NCBI GenBank assembly: GCA_947452415.1
Contig: CANGCT010000016.1
Location: forward strand, 1-38,418
Length of the DNA stretch: 38,418 nucleotides
Source: Flavobacteriaceae bacterium
GTDB lineage: Bacteria; Bacteroidota; Bacteroidia; Flavobacteriales; Flavobacteriaceae
Direction of reading: 5' to 3'
The first letter of the stretch is position 1. Each line of letters opens with the position of its first letter. The position numbers and the translations under genes are program-made. Of the stretch, positions 27,758-36,452 are shown in pieces. Under the pieces are notes generated by a model. The model worked only from the letters and a program-made list of their open reading frames with translations, was not told the DNA's origin and made no database searches.

Positions 27758-29335
27758 ATGCGTAAATTACTTTTTTTATTCCTTGCAGGAATTGCTATTA
27801 GCCTAACCTCTTGCCGAAATGACTTTGCTTTTGAGCCTAGTACTGGCGGTTTAGAATTCTCGAAAGACACCGTTTATTTAGATACCGTTTTTACCAATAT
27901 TGGTTCAAGTACCTATACTTTAAAAGTGTACAATCGAAGTAATAAGGACATATCTATTCCGAAAATCCAACTCGGAAAAGGACTTAATTCAAAATACCGA
28001 ATTATGGTAGACGGAATGACTGGCGATACGGGAGCTCAAGGCAAAATATTTAGCAATGTAGAACTTTTGGCTAAGGATAGTCTTTTTATTTTTGTGGAAG
28101 TTACTAGCGATGTTGCCAGTGCTAATCCTACCGATTTTTTATATACCGATAAAATTGAATTTTCCAATATTACAGGTGCACCACAAACAGTTGAATTAGT
28201 AACATTAATTCAAGATGCCTATTTTATTTATCCACATAGAACTCAAAATGCTGACAATACTTTTACTTATGAAGGTATCAGTTTGGGTAATGACGACACA
28301 AACCAACCCGTAACCATTGTGGGTAGCACTCTCGACCACAACGACCCTATAAATCATGATGAATACAATTGGGGAAATGACAAACCCTACGTAATTTATG
28401 GCTATGCTTTGGTGCCTGATAATGAAACTTTAAATGTTATTAGTGGTGCACGAGTTCATTTTCATGCCAATTCTGGTTTAATTATTGCCAAAAATGGAAC
28501 TATTAAAATTAACGGATTGCCCTCTGCAACCCATAATCCTGAAGATTTATCTAAAGAAGTTATATTTGAAGGAGATCGACTAGAACCTGATTATTCGGAG
28601 GTGCCAGGGCAATGGACAGCAATTATAAATTTTTCTAATTCTCCTAATAATTTTATAGAACATCTTACTTTAAAGAACGCAACGGTTGGTATTTTATCGA
28701 ATAATCTAGCCTTAACTACGGATAATTCGTTTACAAAATTTACTATTAAAAATTCCCAATTTTACAATTGTTCTAACTATGGAATATTGGGTAGAACAGC
28801 TCAAATAACTGCAGATAATTTAGTTATTAATAATTCTGGTCAAGCCAATGTTGCTGCAACTTATGGTGGAACATATAATTTTACTAATTGCACTTTCAAC
28901 AATAACTGGAATAGTTCTAAACAAGCTGCGGTTATTTTAAACGACTATTTAGAAACTGACACTGCTTACCTAGTTAAACCCACTGCGGTTAGTTTAAGTA
29001 ACTGTATTGTTTATGGTTCTAATAGCAACGAAATTTCATTAGAGAAAAAGGGAACTTCATTCACAACAACTTTCAACAATTGCTTATTTAAAGTAAATGA
29101 TTTAAGTTCGTTTTTAATAGCAAATTCTTTGTATGACAGCATTCGTTTGGAGCAAAATGGCAATAAAAAGAATATTAATCCAAAGTTTAAAAGTATAGCC
29201 AACAACCAAATGTGGCCTATTGAAGATTTATTTGCAAAAGTAGCCCCTGCTGCCGCTAGCCCATTCGATATTTTAAATAAACCAAGAAATTCAACCAATA
29301 CCAATATTGGCGCCTACCAATTTATAGCAAACTAA
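27758..29335 (+). CDS. lipoprotein with parallel beta-helix-like repeats
   Basis: Lipobox-like GIAISLTSCRND; Asn-rich recurrent strands (FTIKNSQFYNCSNYGILGR..., YNFTNCTFNNNW). Confidence 0.75.
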   Translation: MRKLLFLFLAGIAISLTSCRNDFAFEPSTGGLEFSKDTVYLDTVFTNIGSSTYTLKVYNRSNKDISIPKIQLGKGLNSKYRIMVDGMTGDTGAQGKIFSNVELLAKDSLFIFVEVTSDVASANPTDFLYTDKIEFSNITGAPQTVELVTLIQDAYFIYPHRTQNADNTFTYEGISLGNDDTNQPVTIVGSTLDHNDPINHDEYNWGNDKPYVIYGYALVPDNETLNVISGARVHFHANSGLIIAKNGTIKINGLPSATHNPEDLSKEVIFEGDRLEPDYSEVPGQWTAIINFSNSPNNFIEHLTLKNATVGILSNNLALTTDNSFTKFTIKNSQFYNCSNYGILGRTAQITADNLVINNSGQANVAATYGGTYNFTNCTFNNNWNSSKQAAVILNDYLETDTAYLVKPTAVSLSNCIVYGSNSNEISLEKKGTSFTTTFNNCLFKVNDLSSFLIANSLYDSIRLEQNGNKKNINPKFKSIANNQMWPIEDLFAKVAPAAASPFDILNKPRNSTNTNIGAYQFIAN

Positions 29336-29341
29336 TTTTAG

Positions 29342-29368
29342 AAGCCTTCTTTTAGAAGGCTTTTTTTA
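29342..29368 (+). terminator. rho-independent terminator
   Basis: AAGCCTTCTTTTAGAAGGCTTTTTTT. Confidence 0.8.
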
Positions 29369-29412
29369 TCATAAAATTGTCAAAAACCGGTTAAAAACTA
29401 TTGATAACTCAT

Positions 29413-29443
29413 TTTGCTACTTCTGTTTTTTAAACTAAATTTG
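29413..29443 (+). promoter_or_regulatory. Bacteroidota-type promoter for purL
   Basis: TTTG (29413-29416), 19-bp spacer, TAAATTTG (29436-29443); fits the TTTG-N19-TAnnTTTG pattern. Confidence 0.75.
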
Positions 29444-29458
29444 CAATTACAACAAAAA

Positions 29459-29476
29459 GACAAGTTGCAACTTGTC
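29459..29476. repeat. perfect 18-bp palindrome in the predicted purL 5'UTR
   Basis: GACAAGTTGCAACTTGTC, 20 bp before the ATG. Confidence 0.9.
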
Positions 29477-29496
29477 CCTACCAACAACACAACACA

Positions 29497-32400
29497 ATGA
29501 TTCACTTTTTCGGTAACGAAACCACTACTGTATTTGCTGTTCACACGAGCAACAGCGAACTAGCAAAGCAAACACAAAATGAACTTTCTACAGAAACAAT
29601 TTCTAAATTAAATTGGCTTTTTGGTAACGCAACTAAAATAGAGGAATCCGTACTTGCGGATTTTTTTGTTGGTCCTCGAGCTGCAATGGTAACGCCATGG
29701 AGCACTAATGCTGTTGAAATTACTCAAAATATGGGCATTGAGGGCATCACTCGAATAGAAGAATTTGAAAAAGTTGCTGCTGATTTTGTTGCTTTCGATC
29801 CCATGCTTTCGCAAAAATATACTGAATTGCACCAAGATATTTTTACAATAAAAATCCAACCGGAAGCTATTTTAGAAATTGAGGATATTGCCGTTTATAA
29901 CCAACAAGAAGGTTTGTCCTTAAGTACTGACGAAGTAGAATATTTGGAAAATCTATCTAAAAAATTAAATAGAAAACTTACCGATTCGGAAGTGTTTGGA
30001 TTCTCTCAAGTAAATTCGGAACATTGCCGTCATAAGATTTTCAACGGAAAGTTTGTAATTGATGGAGTAGAAAAACCTTATTCATTATTCAAATTAATTA
30101 AAAAAACAGCAGCCGAAAATCCTAACGATATTGTTTCGGCTTACAAAGATAATGTAGCGTTCATTAAAGGGCCAACTGTGGAGCAATTTGCGCCCAACAC
30201 TGCCGATAAGCCTGATTTTTATACCAAAAAACAGTTCGATTCAGTTATTTCATTAAAAGCAGAAACGCATAATTTCCCAACCACCGTAGAGCCTTTTAAT
30301 GGTGCTGCAACAGGTTCAGGGGGGGAAATTCGTGATAGATTGGCTGGTGGTCAAGGTTCATTGCCATTGGCTGGAACTGCAGTTTATATGACTGCCTATT
30401 CTAGATTAGAAGAAAATAGAAATTGGGAGAATGGCATGTCCAAACGAAAATGGTTGTACCAAACACCAATGGATATTTTGATTAAAGCCTCAAATGGTGC
30501 TTCCGATTTTGGAAATAAATTTGGACAACCCTTAATTACGGGTTCTATTTTGACCTTTGAACACGATGAAGACAACCGTAAATTAGGTTACGATAAAGTA
30601 ATCATGCAAGCGGGTGGAATTGGTTACGGAAAAGCATCGCAAGCACAAAAACAAACACCAAAAACCGGAGATAAAATTGTAATTCTTGGTGGTGAAAACT
30701 ATAGAATTGGAATGGGTGGCGCAGCAGTTTCTTCTGCAGATACTGGTGCTTTAGGTTCTGGAATAGAATTAAACGCTATTCAAAGATCTAATCCTGAAAT
30801 GCAAAAACGTGCTGCTAATGCCATTCGTGGCTTGGTAGAAAGTGATAAAAATCCTATTGTTTCTATTCACGATCATGGTGCAGGTGGACATTTGAATTGC
30901 CTATCGGAATTGGTGGAAGAAACCGGTGGTTTAATCGATTTAGATAAATTGCCTGTTGGCGACCCTACCCTATCTGCTAAGGAAATCATCGGAAACGAAA
31001 GTCAAGAACGCATGGGATTGGTTATCGGACAGAAAGATATCGATACCTTGCAATGTATAGCAGATAGAGAGCGTTCACCAATGTACCAAGTTGGTGAAGT
31101 TACAGGCAATCATAGATTTACTTTTGAAAGCAAAACTACTGGAGAGAAACCAATGGATTTTGCCTTAGAAGACCTATTTGGAAGTTCGCCAAAAGTGGTC
31201 ATGAACGACAAAACTGTGGTTAGAAAATATACCGATTTAGAATATACTACCGAAAATATTCCAACTTATTTAGAACAAGTATTACAACTAGAAGCGGTTG
31301 CTTGTAAAGATTGGTTGACTAATAAAGTAGACCGATGTGTGGGTGGAAAAGTTGCCAAACAACAATGTGTTGGACCTTTACAATTGCCATTGAACAATGT
31401 TGGTGTAATGGCTTTGGACTATAACGGAAAAGAAGGAATTGCGACTTCTATAGGACATGCGCCTATTTCGGCATTGATTGATCCAAAAGCTGGTAGTAGA
31501 AATGCTATTGGTGAAGCGTTAACTAATATTGTTTTTGCTCCGTTAAAAGATAATTTGCAAAGTGTTTCACTTTCTGCCAACTGGATGTGGGCCTGTAAAA
31601 ATGAAGGCGAAGATGCTCGATTGTATGAAGCAGTTCAGGCGAGTTCGGACTTTGCTATCGAATTGGGAATCAATATTCCAACAGGGAAAGATTCACTTTC
31701 AATGAAACAAAAATATCCAAATGACGAAGTGATTGCTCCAGGAACGGTTATTATTTCTGCAGTAGGAAATTGTTCGAATATTACTAAGGTTGTTGAACCT
31801 GTTTTGCAACGCAATGGTGGTTCGATTTATTATATTAATTTATCGCAAGATGAATTTAAATTAGGTGGAAGTTCGTTTGCACAAACTTTAAATAAAATTG
31901 GAACGGAAACTCCTACTATTAAGGATTCTAACTATTTTAAAAATGCGTTTAATACCATTCAAAATTTAATAAAAGATAGACAAATCCTTGCAGGACATGA
32001 CATAGGAAGTGGTGGATTAATTTCTACTTTATTGGAAATGTGTTTTAGCCCCCTAACCCCCGAAGGGGGAACTACAGCCGTAATAGAGGCTGGAATGAAA
32101 TTGAATTTTGATTGTTTTGAAGAAAAAGATTTAGTTAAGATTTTATTTTCAGAAAATATTGGAGTTGTGTTGCAAGCAAAAGACGATACTACTTTTGAAA
32201 CTGCTTTTCAAGGTTTGGAGATTTTCAAAATTGGAAAAGTGGAAGAAAGTAATTTGTTAGAAGTTGGAAGTTGGAAGTTGGAAGTGAGTAAACACAGAGA
32301 TATTTGGTTTAAAACTTCGTATTTATTAGACCAAAAACAAACCAAAAATAATAAGGCAAAAGAGCGTTTTGATAATTATAAAAATCAAGCTCTACAATAT

Positions 32401-33210
32401 ACATTTCCAAAACACTTTACGGGAATCCTTACTCCCAGCACCTCTCCAAATGGGAAGGAAGCAAGACCTAAAGCAGCAATTATTCGTGAAAAAGGAAGTA
32501 ATAGTGAGCGTGAAATGGCGAATGCTATGTACTTAGCAGGGTTTGATGTGAAAGACGTTCACATGACTGATTTAATTACAGGACGTGAAAATCTAGAAGA
32601 TATTCAGTTTATTGGTGCTGTTGGTGGTTTTTCCAATTCGGATGTTTTGGGTTCAGCTAAAGGTTGGGCTGGAGCATTTTTATATAACGAAAAAGCGAAA
32701 ACTGCTTTACAAAATTTCTTTAAAAGAGAAGATACACTTTCGGTTGGGATTTGTAATGGTTGCCAATTGTTCATGGAATTAGAATTGGTTAATCCAGAGC
32801 ATGTAGTTCACGGGAAAATGCTGCATAACGACTCGCACAAACACGAAAGTATTTTTACATCGGTGAAAGTACAAGAGAACAATTCGGTGATGTTATCGTC
32901 ATTGGCAGGAACTACACTTGGTGTTTGGGTTTCGCATGGGGAAGGAAAATTTAAGTTACCTTATGAAGAAAGTAACTATAACATTGTAGCCAAATATAGT
33001 TATGATAGCTATCCTGCAAACCCTAATGGATCGGATTATAATACAGCTATGTTATGTGACGCAACAGGCCGCCATCTAGTAATGATGCCACATATTGAAC
33101 GTTCCACTTTTCCTTGGAACTGGGCTTATTATCCTAGTGATAAGAAAGACGAGGTTTCCCCATGGATAGAAGCGTTTGTAAATGCAAGACTTTGGGTGGA
33201 AAAACAGTAA
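29497..33210 (+). CDS. purL: phosphoribosylformylglycinamidine synthase
   Basis: FSQVNSEHCRHKIFNG, KAETHNFPTTVEPFNGAATGSGGEIRD, C-terminal glutaminase SVGICNGCQLFMEL and MPHIERS. Confidence 0.97.
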   Translation: MIHFFGNETTTVFAVHTSNSELAKQTQNELSTETISKLNWLFGNATKIEESVLADFFVGPRAAMVTPWSTNAVEITQNMGIEGITRIEEFEKVAADFVAFDPMLSQKYTELHQDIFTIKIQPEAILEIEDIAVYNQQEGLSLSTDEVEYLENLSKKLNRKLTDSEVFGFSQVNSEHCRHKIFNGKFVIDGVEKPYSLFKLIKKTAAENPNDIVSAYKDNVAFIKGPTVEQFAPNTADKPDFYTKKQFDSVISLKAETHNFPTTVEPFNGAATGSGGEIRDRLAGGQGSLPLAGTAVYMTAYSRLEENRNWENGMSKRKWLYQTPMDILIKASNGASDFGNKFGQPLITGSILTFEHDEDNRKLGYDKVIMQAGGIGYGKASQAQKQTPKTGDKIVILGGENYRIGMGGAAVSSADTGALGSGIELNAIQRSNPEMQKRAANAIRGLVESDKNPIVSIHDHGAGGHLNCLSELVEETGGLIDLDKLPVGDPTLSAKEIIGNESQERMGLVIGQKDIDTLQCIADRERSPMYQVGEVTGNHRFTFESKTTGEKPMDFALEDLFGSSPKVVMNDKTVVRKYTDLEYTTENIPTYLEQVLQLEAVACKDWLTNKVDRCVGGKVAKQQCVGPLQLPLNNVGVMALDYNGKEGIATSIGHAPISALIDPKAGSRNAIGEALTNIVFAPLKDNLQSVSLSANWMWACKNEGEDARLYEAVQASSDFAIELGINIPTGKDSLSMKQKYPNDEVIAPGTVIISAVGNCSNITKVVEPVLQRNGGSIYYINLSQDEFKLGGSSFAQTLNKIGTETPTIKDSNYFKNAFNTIQNLIKDRQILAGHDIGSGGLISTLLEMCFSPLTPEGGTTAVIEAGMKLNFDCFEEKDLVKILFSENIGVVLQAKDDTTFETAFQGLEIFKIGKVEESNLLEVGSWKLEVSKHRDIWFKTSYLLDQKQTKNNKAKERFDNYKNQALQYTFPKHFTGILTPSTSPNGKEARPKAAIIREKGSNSEREMANAMYLAGFDVKDVHMTDLITGRENLEDIQFIGAVGGFSNSDVLGSAKGWAGAFLYNEKAKTALQNFFKREDTLSVGICNGCQLFMELELVNPEHVVHGKMLHNDSHKHESIFTSVKVQENNSVMLSSLAGTTLGVWVSHGEGKFKLPYEESNYNIVAKYSYDSYPANPNGSDYNTAMLCDATGRHLVMMPHIERSTFPWNWAYYPSDKKDEVSPWIEAFVNARLWVEKQ

Positions 33211-33263
33211 TTTCAATTATAATTTAGAAAAAAAGGAGCGTTGGTTATGTAATCATCGCTCTA

Positions 33264-33440
33264 TTATTTCATAATAATCCTAATGTAAATAAATTGAAAT
33301 AATTTACTTTTTTTCTTAGAAGGAATTATTAACAGTGGTATTTGTGTTTGAATTAATACTTTTTTAGTAGTACTATTATTAGTATTTGCCCCACCCATTT
33401 CTGAATGTGATACCCCATAATTATCAAATCTAATTTTAAT
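33264..33440 (-). pseudogene. possible gene remnant: start-less open frame, coding-like
   Basis: Minus frame IKIRFDNYGVSHSEMGGANTNNSTTKKVLIQTQIPLLIIPSKKKSKLFQFIYIRIIMK*; no ATG before the internal Met at 33398. Confidence 0.3.
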
Positions 33441-33442
33441 TT

Positions 33443-33474
33443 AAAAAAAGCACAGGAAGATGAACTTCCTGTGC
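33443..33474 (-). terminator. intrinsic terminator (10-bp stem, 5-nt loop, T7)
   Basis: Stem arms 33450-33459 and 33465-33474; A tract 33443-33449 gives the U tract on the minus strand. Confidence 0.85.
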
Positions 33475-33600
33475 ATGTAATTGACTCTTACTTGTATTCG
33501 TAGTCTTCCGTAAACTCTACGTTGCCCATATAACCAAGTCAATTTATTGTAATTACTTTACCTATTTTATAAATTATGAATTAGTAAACAAATAACTTGA
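33450..33600 (-). ncRNA. candidate small RNA or tiny-ORF transcript ending in a strong terminator
   Basis: Terminator GCACAGGAAG-TTCAT-CTTCCTGTGC-TTTTTTT on the minus strand; outer stem AATTGACT/AGTCAATT (33479-33486 / 33537-33544) encloses ATG..TAA MGNVEFTEDYEYK (33488..33529). The 5' end is uncertain. Confidence 0.4.
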
Positions 33601-33701
33601 TTTCTTTAGTACAAATTTGCGCGATTTTCTATTGAAAAATATTATAACATTTTTAGAAAAATTTATATAAATCACATGTTTTCAATTTCGGTTTGTAACA
33701 A

Positions 33702-33732
33702 AAAAAAAACACTATAAATAGTGTTTTTAATA
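33702..33732 (-). terminator. intrinsic terminator of the PTP/sulfatase operon
   Basis: AAAAACACTATAAATAGTGTTTTT with a long A tract on the plus strand (oligo-U on minus). Confidence 0.75.
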
Positions 33733-33820
33733 GTAATATTAGAACAATGCAGAATTACACTCTTAAATACGTACAAAATAATAATAATTTTATAGAAATT
33801 ATTCAGAAAACTTTGTGAAA

Positions 33821-34408
33821 TTATTTTTTGGTAATGGCTAATTCTTTTCGGCTTTTGTAGGCTTTTAAATATTCTCCTTTAGGTTTTCCATCGTCAAAAG
33901 AACTAAATGCAAATGGAAATGCAGCTTTATGCCGTGCATCTTCATTAGAGAATCCTTCATATTCAATTCGGTAAATTGCAGAATACATTTGCGCTCTACC
34001 TATACCATGATAACAATGAATTAGAACTGGATAATTGTCTTTGTTATCCATAATATTAAAGAAAATATCTAGATTCTTTTGATTGGGCACTTGATCTGAA
34101 CCATCGTTAAAATAATTAACCCCAGGAATTTTTGCAATTGCTTCTTTCTCGGCAGTTAACTCGGCAGGAACTTCTGGATTGTTTACATCATCACCAGTAC
34201 CTGGAAAACGTAAATCTATAATAGATTTAATGTGGTATTTGTTTACATAACTTTCAATTTCATCGGGAGGAATAGTGCCACTTTTGTATACTTTACCTTC
34301 AGTAATGGTCATGAAATTATGATTAATATGACGATCGTAAATATATTTTCCAGCAATAACTAATACAAATAATATAAGTGCTGCAACAATTTTCTTTTTA
34401 ATACTCAT
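33821..34408 (-). CDS. membrane-anchored tyrosine/dual-specificity phosphatase family protein
   Basis: HCYHGIGRAQMYSAIYR (HCxxGxxR P-loop); N-terminal TM anchor. Confidence 0.83.
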   Translation of the reverse strand: MSIKKKIVAALILFVLVIAGKYIYDRHINHNFMTITEGKVYKSGTIPPDEIESYVNKYHIKSIIDLRFPGTGDDVNNPEVPAELTAEKEAIAKIPGVNYFNDGSDQVPNQKNLDIFFNIMDNKDNYPVLIHCYHGIGRAQMYSAIYRIEYEGFSNEDARHKAAFPFAFSSFDDGKPKGEYLKAYKSRKELAITKK

Positions 34409-34410
34409 TT

Positions 34411-36339
34411 TTATTTGTCTTTTGAAGTCAATTTTTTATCAATAATCCGTTCCATATAATCTTGCAAAAATGCTTTGCATCGTAATTCTAACAAGTTCAT
34501 TTCGGGTATTCGATGACTTATTAAATTGTTTTTCAAATCTTTATCTTCTTTATTATAAAAACCAACAGCTTTTTCACCATCAAAGGTACAAATAAAATTT
34601 CCACTCATCATTTGATACTTATCGGAAGAATAGCGCATCACAAATGGTTTTACCTTATCGTCACTTATCAAGCTTCTTCCCCAACTTCTAAATGGTTTAT
34701 CATATCCCATCATGTCTAATAAGGTAGGATAAATATCAATTTGTTGTGCCCAATCTTTATTAACTCCTTTATATTTTTCATTAGGTGTAAAAAATAAAAT
34801 TGGAACCGTATGAAAGTTTTGATCTTTACCGTATTCGGGATAATAAATTAAATTATCATGGTCGGCAACTAATACAAAAATAGTATTTTGGTACCAAGAT
34901 TCTTTTTTAGCAGCTTTAAAAAATTGCTTTAACGAATAATCGGTATAACCTATGCATTGGTGTATTGGATTGTCCCCTTTTGGAAATTTTCCTTCATATT
35001 TATCTGGAATTACATAGGGTTCATGAGAAGTAACCGAGAATAACGTAGCCATAAAAGGCATTTTCTTTTGTGATAGTGTTTTATTAAAATACTGCATAAA
35101 AGGTTCATCCCAAATTCCCCAAGAACCATCAAAGTCATCATCATTATCGTATTCGTTTTTTCCATAATAATGGTCGTAACCCAAAATGTTTCCAAAACCA
35201 AGAAATCCCATAGAACCATTTGGTGCACCATGAAAAAAGGAAGTATCATATCCTTCGTTCTTTAATATAGAAACCAAAGATTCAATTTTTTGTTTAGGAT
35301 ATGGAGACGAAGTAAATGCTTCTTTAAACGATGGGATTCCAGCAATTACTGAAGACATTCCATGAATAGATTTATATCCATTGGCATACCCATTGGTAAA
35401 AATTAAGCTGTGTTGTGCTAACGAATCAACAAAAGGAGAATAGCCTTTATAATTAGGGATTTTATTGTCTTTATTGAACGCACTAATATATTCTTTGGCA
35501 TAACTTTCTAAAATAAGAATCACCACATTGGGCTTGGTTTTAGGATTGTTATGGTATTGTTTTATCGGGACAATCAAGGAGTCAATAGTAGCTTTAGAAA
35601 CCAAGTTTCTTTTTTGGAACGTATTGGTACCCCAAGTTCTAATAATAGCAAACGGGGTATTTAATACATAATCTGCCTGGGATGCATCTGTAACGTATCG
35701 ACTAGCATCTAATAGGTTAATTGGTCGTGTGCTTTTTCTAAAATCACCTCTAATTCCACCAATACACATAGTAGTAAGAAATAGAAAACTTAATGTAGAT
35801 ACAGCAAAATACTTAAAAGAAGTATTAGGAATGTAATCTTGCATTTTAACTTTTTTATACAAATAAATCCAAATATAGGCACATAAGAAGAACAACAAGA
35901 AAACGTGCCAATATTCGATTAAAAAGTTAAAAAACAAACGGGTTTTATTACTTTCATTTTCTAAAGTGTCTAAAGAGGCACTAGTACTTCTATTGAAGGT
36001 GTATTTGTAATATATGAAATCAACAAAATTGGTAGTAAATGATAGTAAATTTGTTGAGAAATAAAGATAAAACAAGAACTTTTGAAAGCCTTTTTTTGCA
36101 TTAACGACTAACGGAAAAATGGATAGAATAATAAATAACGAATTAATATACAGAATTGTTGTGGTATCAAAAGCGATCCCATGAAACGATAATAGTAAGA
36201 AATCTTTTACCGAATCAATTTTAACTAAATTAATATTGTATACAAAAAATAAAACTCGAGCAACCATGTAAAATATATAGGCCAAAATTATCCTATAAAA
36301 CAAGACTTTATATTCGTTATACCTTGGGAATCGTTTCAT
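34411..36339 (-). CDS. LTA synthase family protein / membrane-anchored sulfatase
   Basis: N-terminal TM bundle; NVVILILESYAKEYISAFN, SVIAGIPSF, VSDHD-like VLVADHDN. Confidence 0.88.
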   Translation of the reverse strand: MKRFPRYNEYKVLFYRIILAYIFYMVARVLFFVYNINLVKIDSVKDFLLLSFHGIAFDTTTILYINSLFIILSIFPLVVNAKKGFQKFLFYLYFSTNLLSFTTNFVDFIYYKYTFNRSTSASLDTLENESNKTRLFFNFLIEYWHVFLLFFLCAYIWIYLYKKVKMQDYIPNTSFKYFAVSTLSFLFLTTMCIGGIRGDFRKSTRPINLLDASRYVTDASQADYVLNTPFAIIRTWGTNTFQKRNLVSKATIDSLIVPIKQYHNNPKTKPNVVILILESYAKEYISAFNKDNKIPNYKGYSPFVDSLAQHSLIFTNGYANGYKSIHGMSSVIAGIPSFKEAFTSSPYPKQKIESLVSILKNEGYDTSFFHGAPNGSMGFLGFGNILGYDHYYGKNEYDNDDDFDGSWGIWDEPFMQYFNKTLSQKKMPFMATLFSVTSHEPYVIPDKYEGKFPKGDNPIHQCIGYTDYSLKQFFKAAKKESWYQNTIFVLVADHDNLIYYPEYGKDQNFHTVPILFFTPNEKYKGVNKDWAQQIDIYPTLLDMMGYDKPFRSWGRSLISDDKVKPFVMRYSSDKYQMMSGNFICTFDGEKAVGFYNKEDKDLKNNLISHRIPEMNLLELRCKAFLQDYMERIIDKKLTSKDK

Positions 36340-36452
36340 AAATTCAGGGTTATTTTTTTACAAAACTACTAAATAGTATAACTATAATTGAAAATATATT
36401 GTTAATAAATAATTTATTGATTAATTTGCATAAAATTAGAACCATTTCATAA

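Noticed and set aside
29608-29859. 83-aa minus ORF at the start of purL
   Set aside because: Antisense shadow; no promoter-like signal or domain features.
33227-33266. GGAGCG...CGCTC hairpin after purL as a strong terminator
   Set aside because: Short stem, long loop and weak T tract; not well supported.
33488-33529. 13-codon ORF as a tmRNA tag
   Set aside because: Peptide ends ...DYEYK, not the ALAA-type degron; no tRNA-like domain nearby.
35010-35249. 79-aa ORF inside the LTA-synthase-like gene
   Set aside because: Same strand but different frame from a well-supported sulfatase domain.
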